Origin: JBBTDV01 sp038042605
GTDB lineage: Bacteria; Bdellovibrionota; UBA1018
Length of the DNA: 5,750 bases
Assembly: GCA_964358645.1 (NCBI GenBank)
Contig: CAYHPW010000090.1
Location: 1-5,750 of the forward strand
Direction of reading: 5' to 3'
Shown: positions 5,296 to 5,750 of the stretch, one piece after another
Numbering within the stretch: position 1 is the stretch's first letter
Layout: the number at the start of each line of letters is the position of its first letter
The notes under the pieces: model-generated
What the model saw: only the letters and a program-made list of their open reading frames with translations
Database searches by the model: none
Told to the model about the DNA's origin: nothing
Program-made: the position numbers and the translations under genes

Positions 5296-5473
5296 TATAT
5301 ATGTGGATTTTTTTAAAGAGGAGCGCTTGATTGAAATAGATTTTCTTTAAGTCAGCATTAATCCAAAAATCAGACCTCACACCACTGAAATAATACATAG
5401 GCGAAATAGATTTATCTTGACGGCTTTTAAGAAAAATCAACTCTTGAGATCCTAAATTTATTCCGCCTATCCT
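5285..5473 (-). pseudogene. Possible C-terminal fragment of an unknown protein
   Basis: The minus strand is open for 62 codons ending at TAA (5285-5287). The translation looks protein-like: RIGGINLGSQELIFLKSRQD, then KSISPMYYFSGVRSDFWINA and DLKKIYFNQALLFKK. The only ATG lies at codon 26 and has no ribosome binding site, and a stop comes just before codon 1. If real, this is the tail of a protein whose front has been lost at about 5474. I do not recognise the family. It could also be a chance open frame in AT-rich DNA. Confidence 0.3.
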
Positions 5474-5478
5474 TTAAG

Positions 5479-5750
5479 ATGCATTGCAATTGGTTAAACA
5501 ATCTTGCATCAGGCCCATCAGTTACAAAAGTCCAGGAGCAGACGTTTCAGCAGGATGCAAACGGCGTTTTTATACCTAGCAATAGTAAACTTGATTTTGC
5601 GCCAACGGATACATGTGTAAAAGCAGGTGCTTTTACGATTAGCAACGCAGCGCCAACATTCTTCAATGGAAACCGCACAGTAAGTACACATGAACGGCGT
5701 TGTTGCGTAATTAGGCCTGACGAAACGTGGGTTTGGGTGGAAGCTGATGT
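5479..5750 (+). CDS. Partial coding region of unknown function, runs off the right edge
   Basis: From ATG 5479 the frame stays open for at least 90 codons to the window end; it is open back to 5431. It reads MHCNWLNNLASGPSVTKVQE at the start and HERRCCVIRPDETWVWVEAD at the visible end. Cysteines at 3, 46, 75 and 76 suggest an exported, disulfide-bonded protein. However, there is no signal peptide, and I see no ribosome binding site before the ATG. The visible part may therefore be the inside of a larger gene whose front was cut off near 5475, the same place where the minus-strand fragment ends. Base use is more balanced than in the 188-residue gene. No family is recognised. Confidence 0.5.
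   Translation, partial: MHCNWLNNLASGPSVTKVQEQTFQQDANGVFIPSNSKLDFAPTDTCVKAGAFTISNAAPTFFNGNRTVSTHERRCCVIRPDETWVWVEAD

Noticed and set aside
5334..5424. Repeated GAAATAGATTT...CTT at 5334 and 5403
   Set aside because: Short, imperfect, only two copies and in AT-rich sequence; no array structure, so not a CRISPR or iteron set.

Overview
The window looks like a chromosomal stretch of a Gram-negative bacterium of moderate to low GC. The reasons are a lipoprotein signal with a lipobox, two further secreted proteins with classical signal peptides, and a standard bacterial tRNA-Asp with an encoded CCA. The mix of secreted, Cys-containing proteins, a periplasmic-type M23 lipoprotein and sparse known functions would fit the Bdellovibrio group or a relative. 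That is an impression, not a demonstration.

Layout. Bases 1-133 hold the terminator of an upstream + strand gene and a likely tRNA promoter. tRNA-Asp(GTC) lies at 134-210 and no terminator follows it. Directly behind it is a run of four + strand reading frames (224-2824) joined by ATGA or GTGA stop/start overlaps. They are a degraded GNAT acetyltransferase, an M23-family lipoprotein endopeptidase, a protein with an HEGQH metal-site motif, and an intact GNAT acetyltransferase. They probably form one translationally coupled unit, and promoter activity from the tRNA may reach into it.

Bases 2825-3294 are a gene graveyard. They hold the C-terminal end of a HigB/RelE-like toxin broken by frameshifts and a stop codon, then the N-terminal end of its HigA-like antitoxin. 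The antitoxin is cut off and joined to the C-terminal end of a superfamily II helicase. A strong minus-strand terminator (3313-3358) then closes a minus-strand gene for a 224-residue secreted protein of unknown function (3383-4057).

Bases 4073-4451 have no intact gene. They carry a fragment resembling the N-terminus of an IS91-family transposase. An AT-rich gene for a 188-residue secreted protein follows (4452-5018). Next comes a GC-rich, hairpin-bearing stretch (about 5050-5280) with no convincing gene, possibly the other end of the mobile element. The window ends with a minus-strand protein fragment (5285-5473) and the start of a + strand coding region that runs off the edge (5479-5750).

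No complete mobile element, CRISPR array or recognisable defence system is present. The most interesting intact piece is the coupled M23 lipoprotein / HEGQH protein / GNAT unit. The rest is largely a record of repeated insertion and decay beside a tRNA gene.
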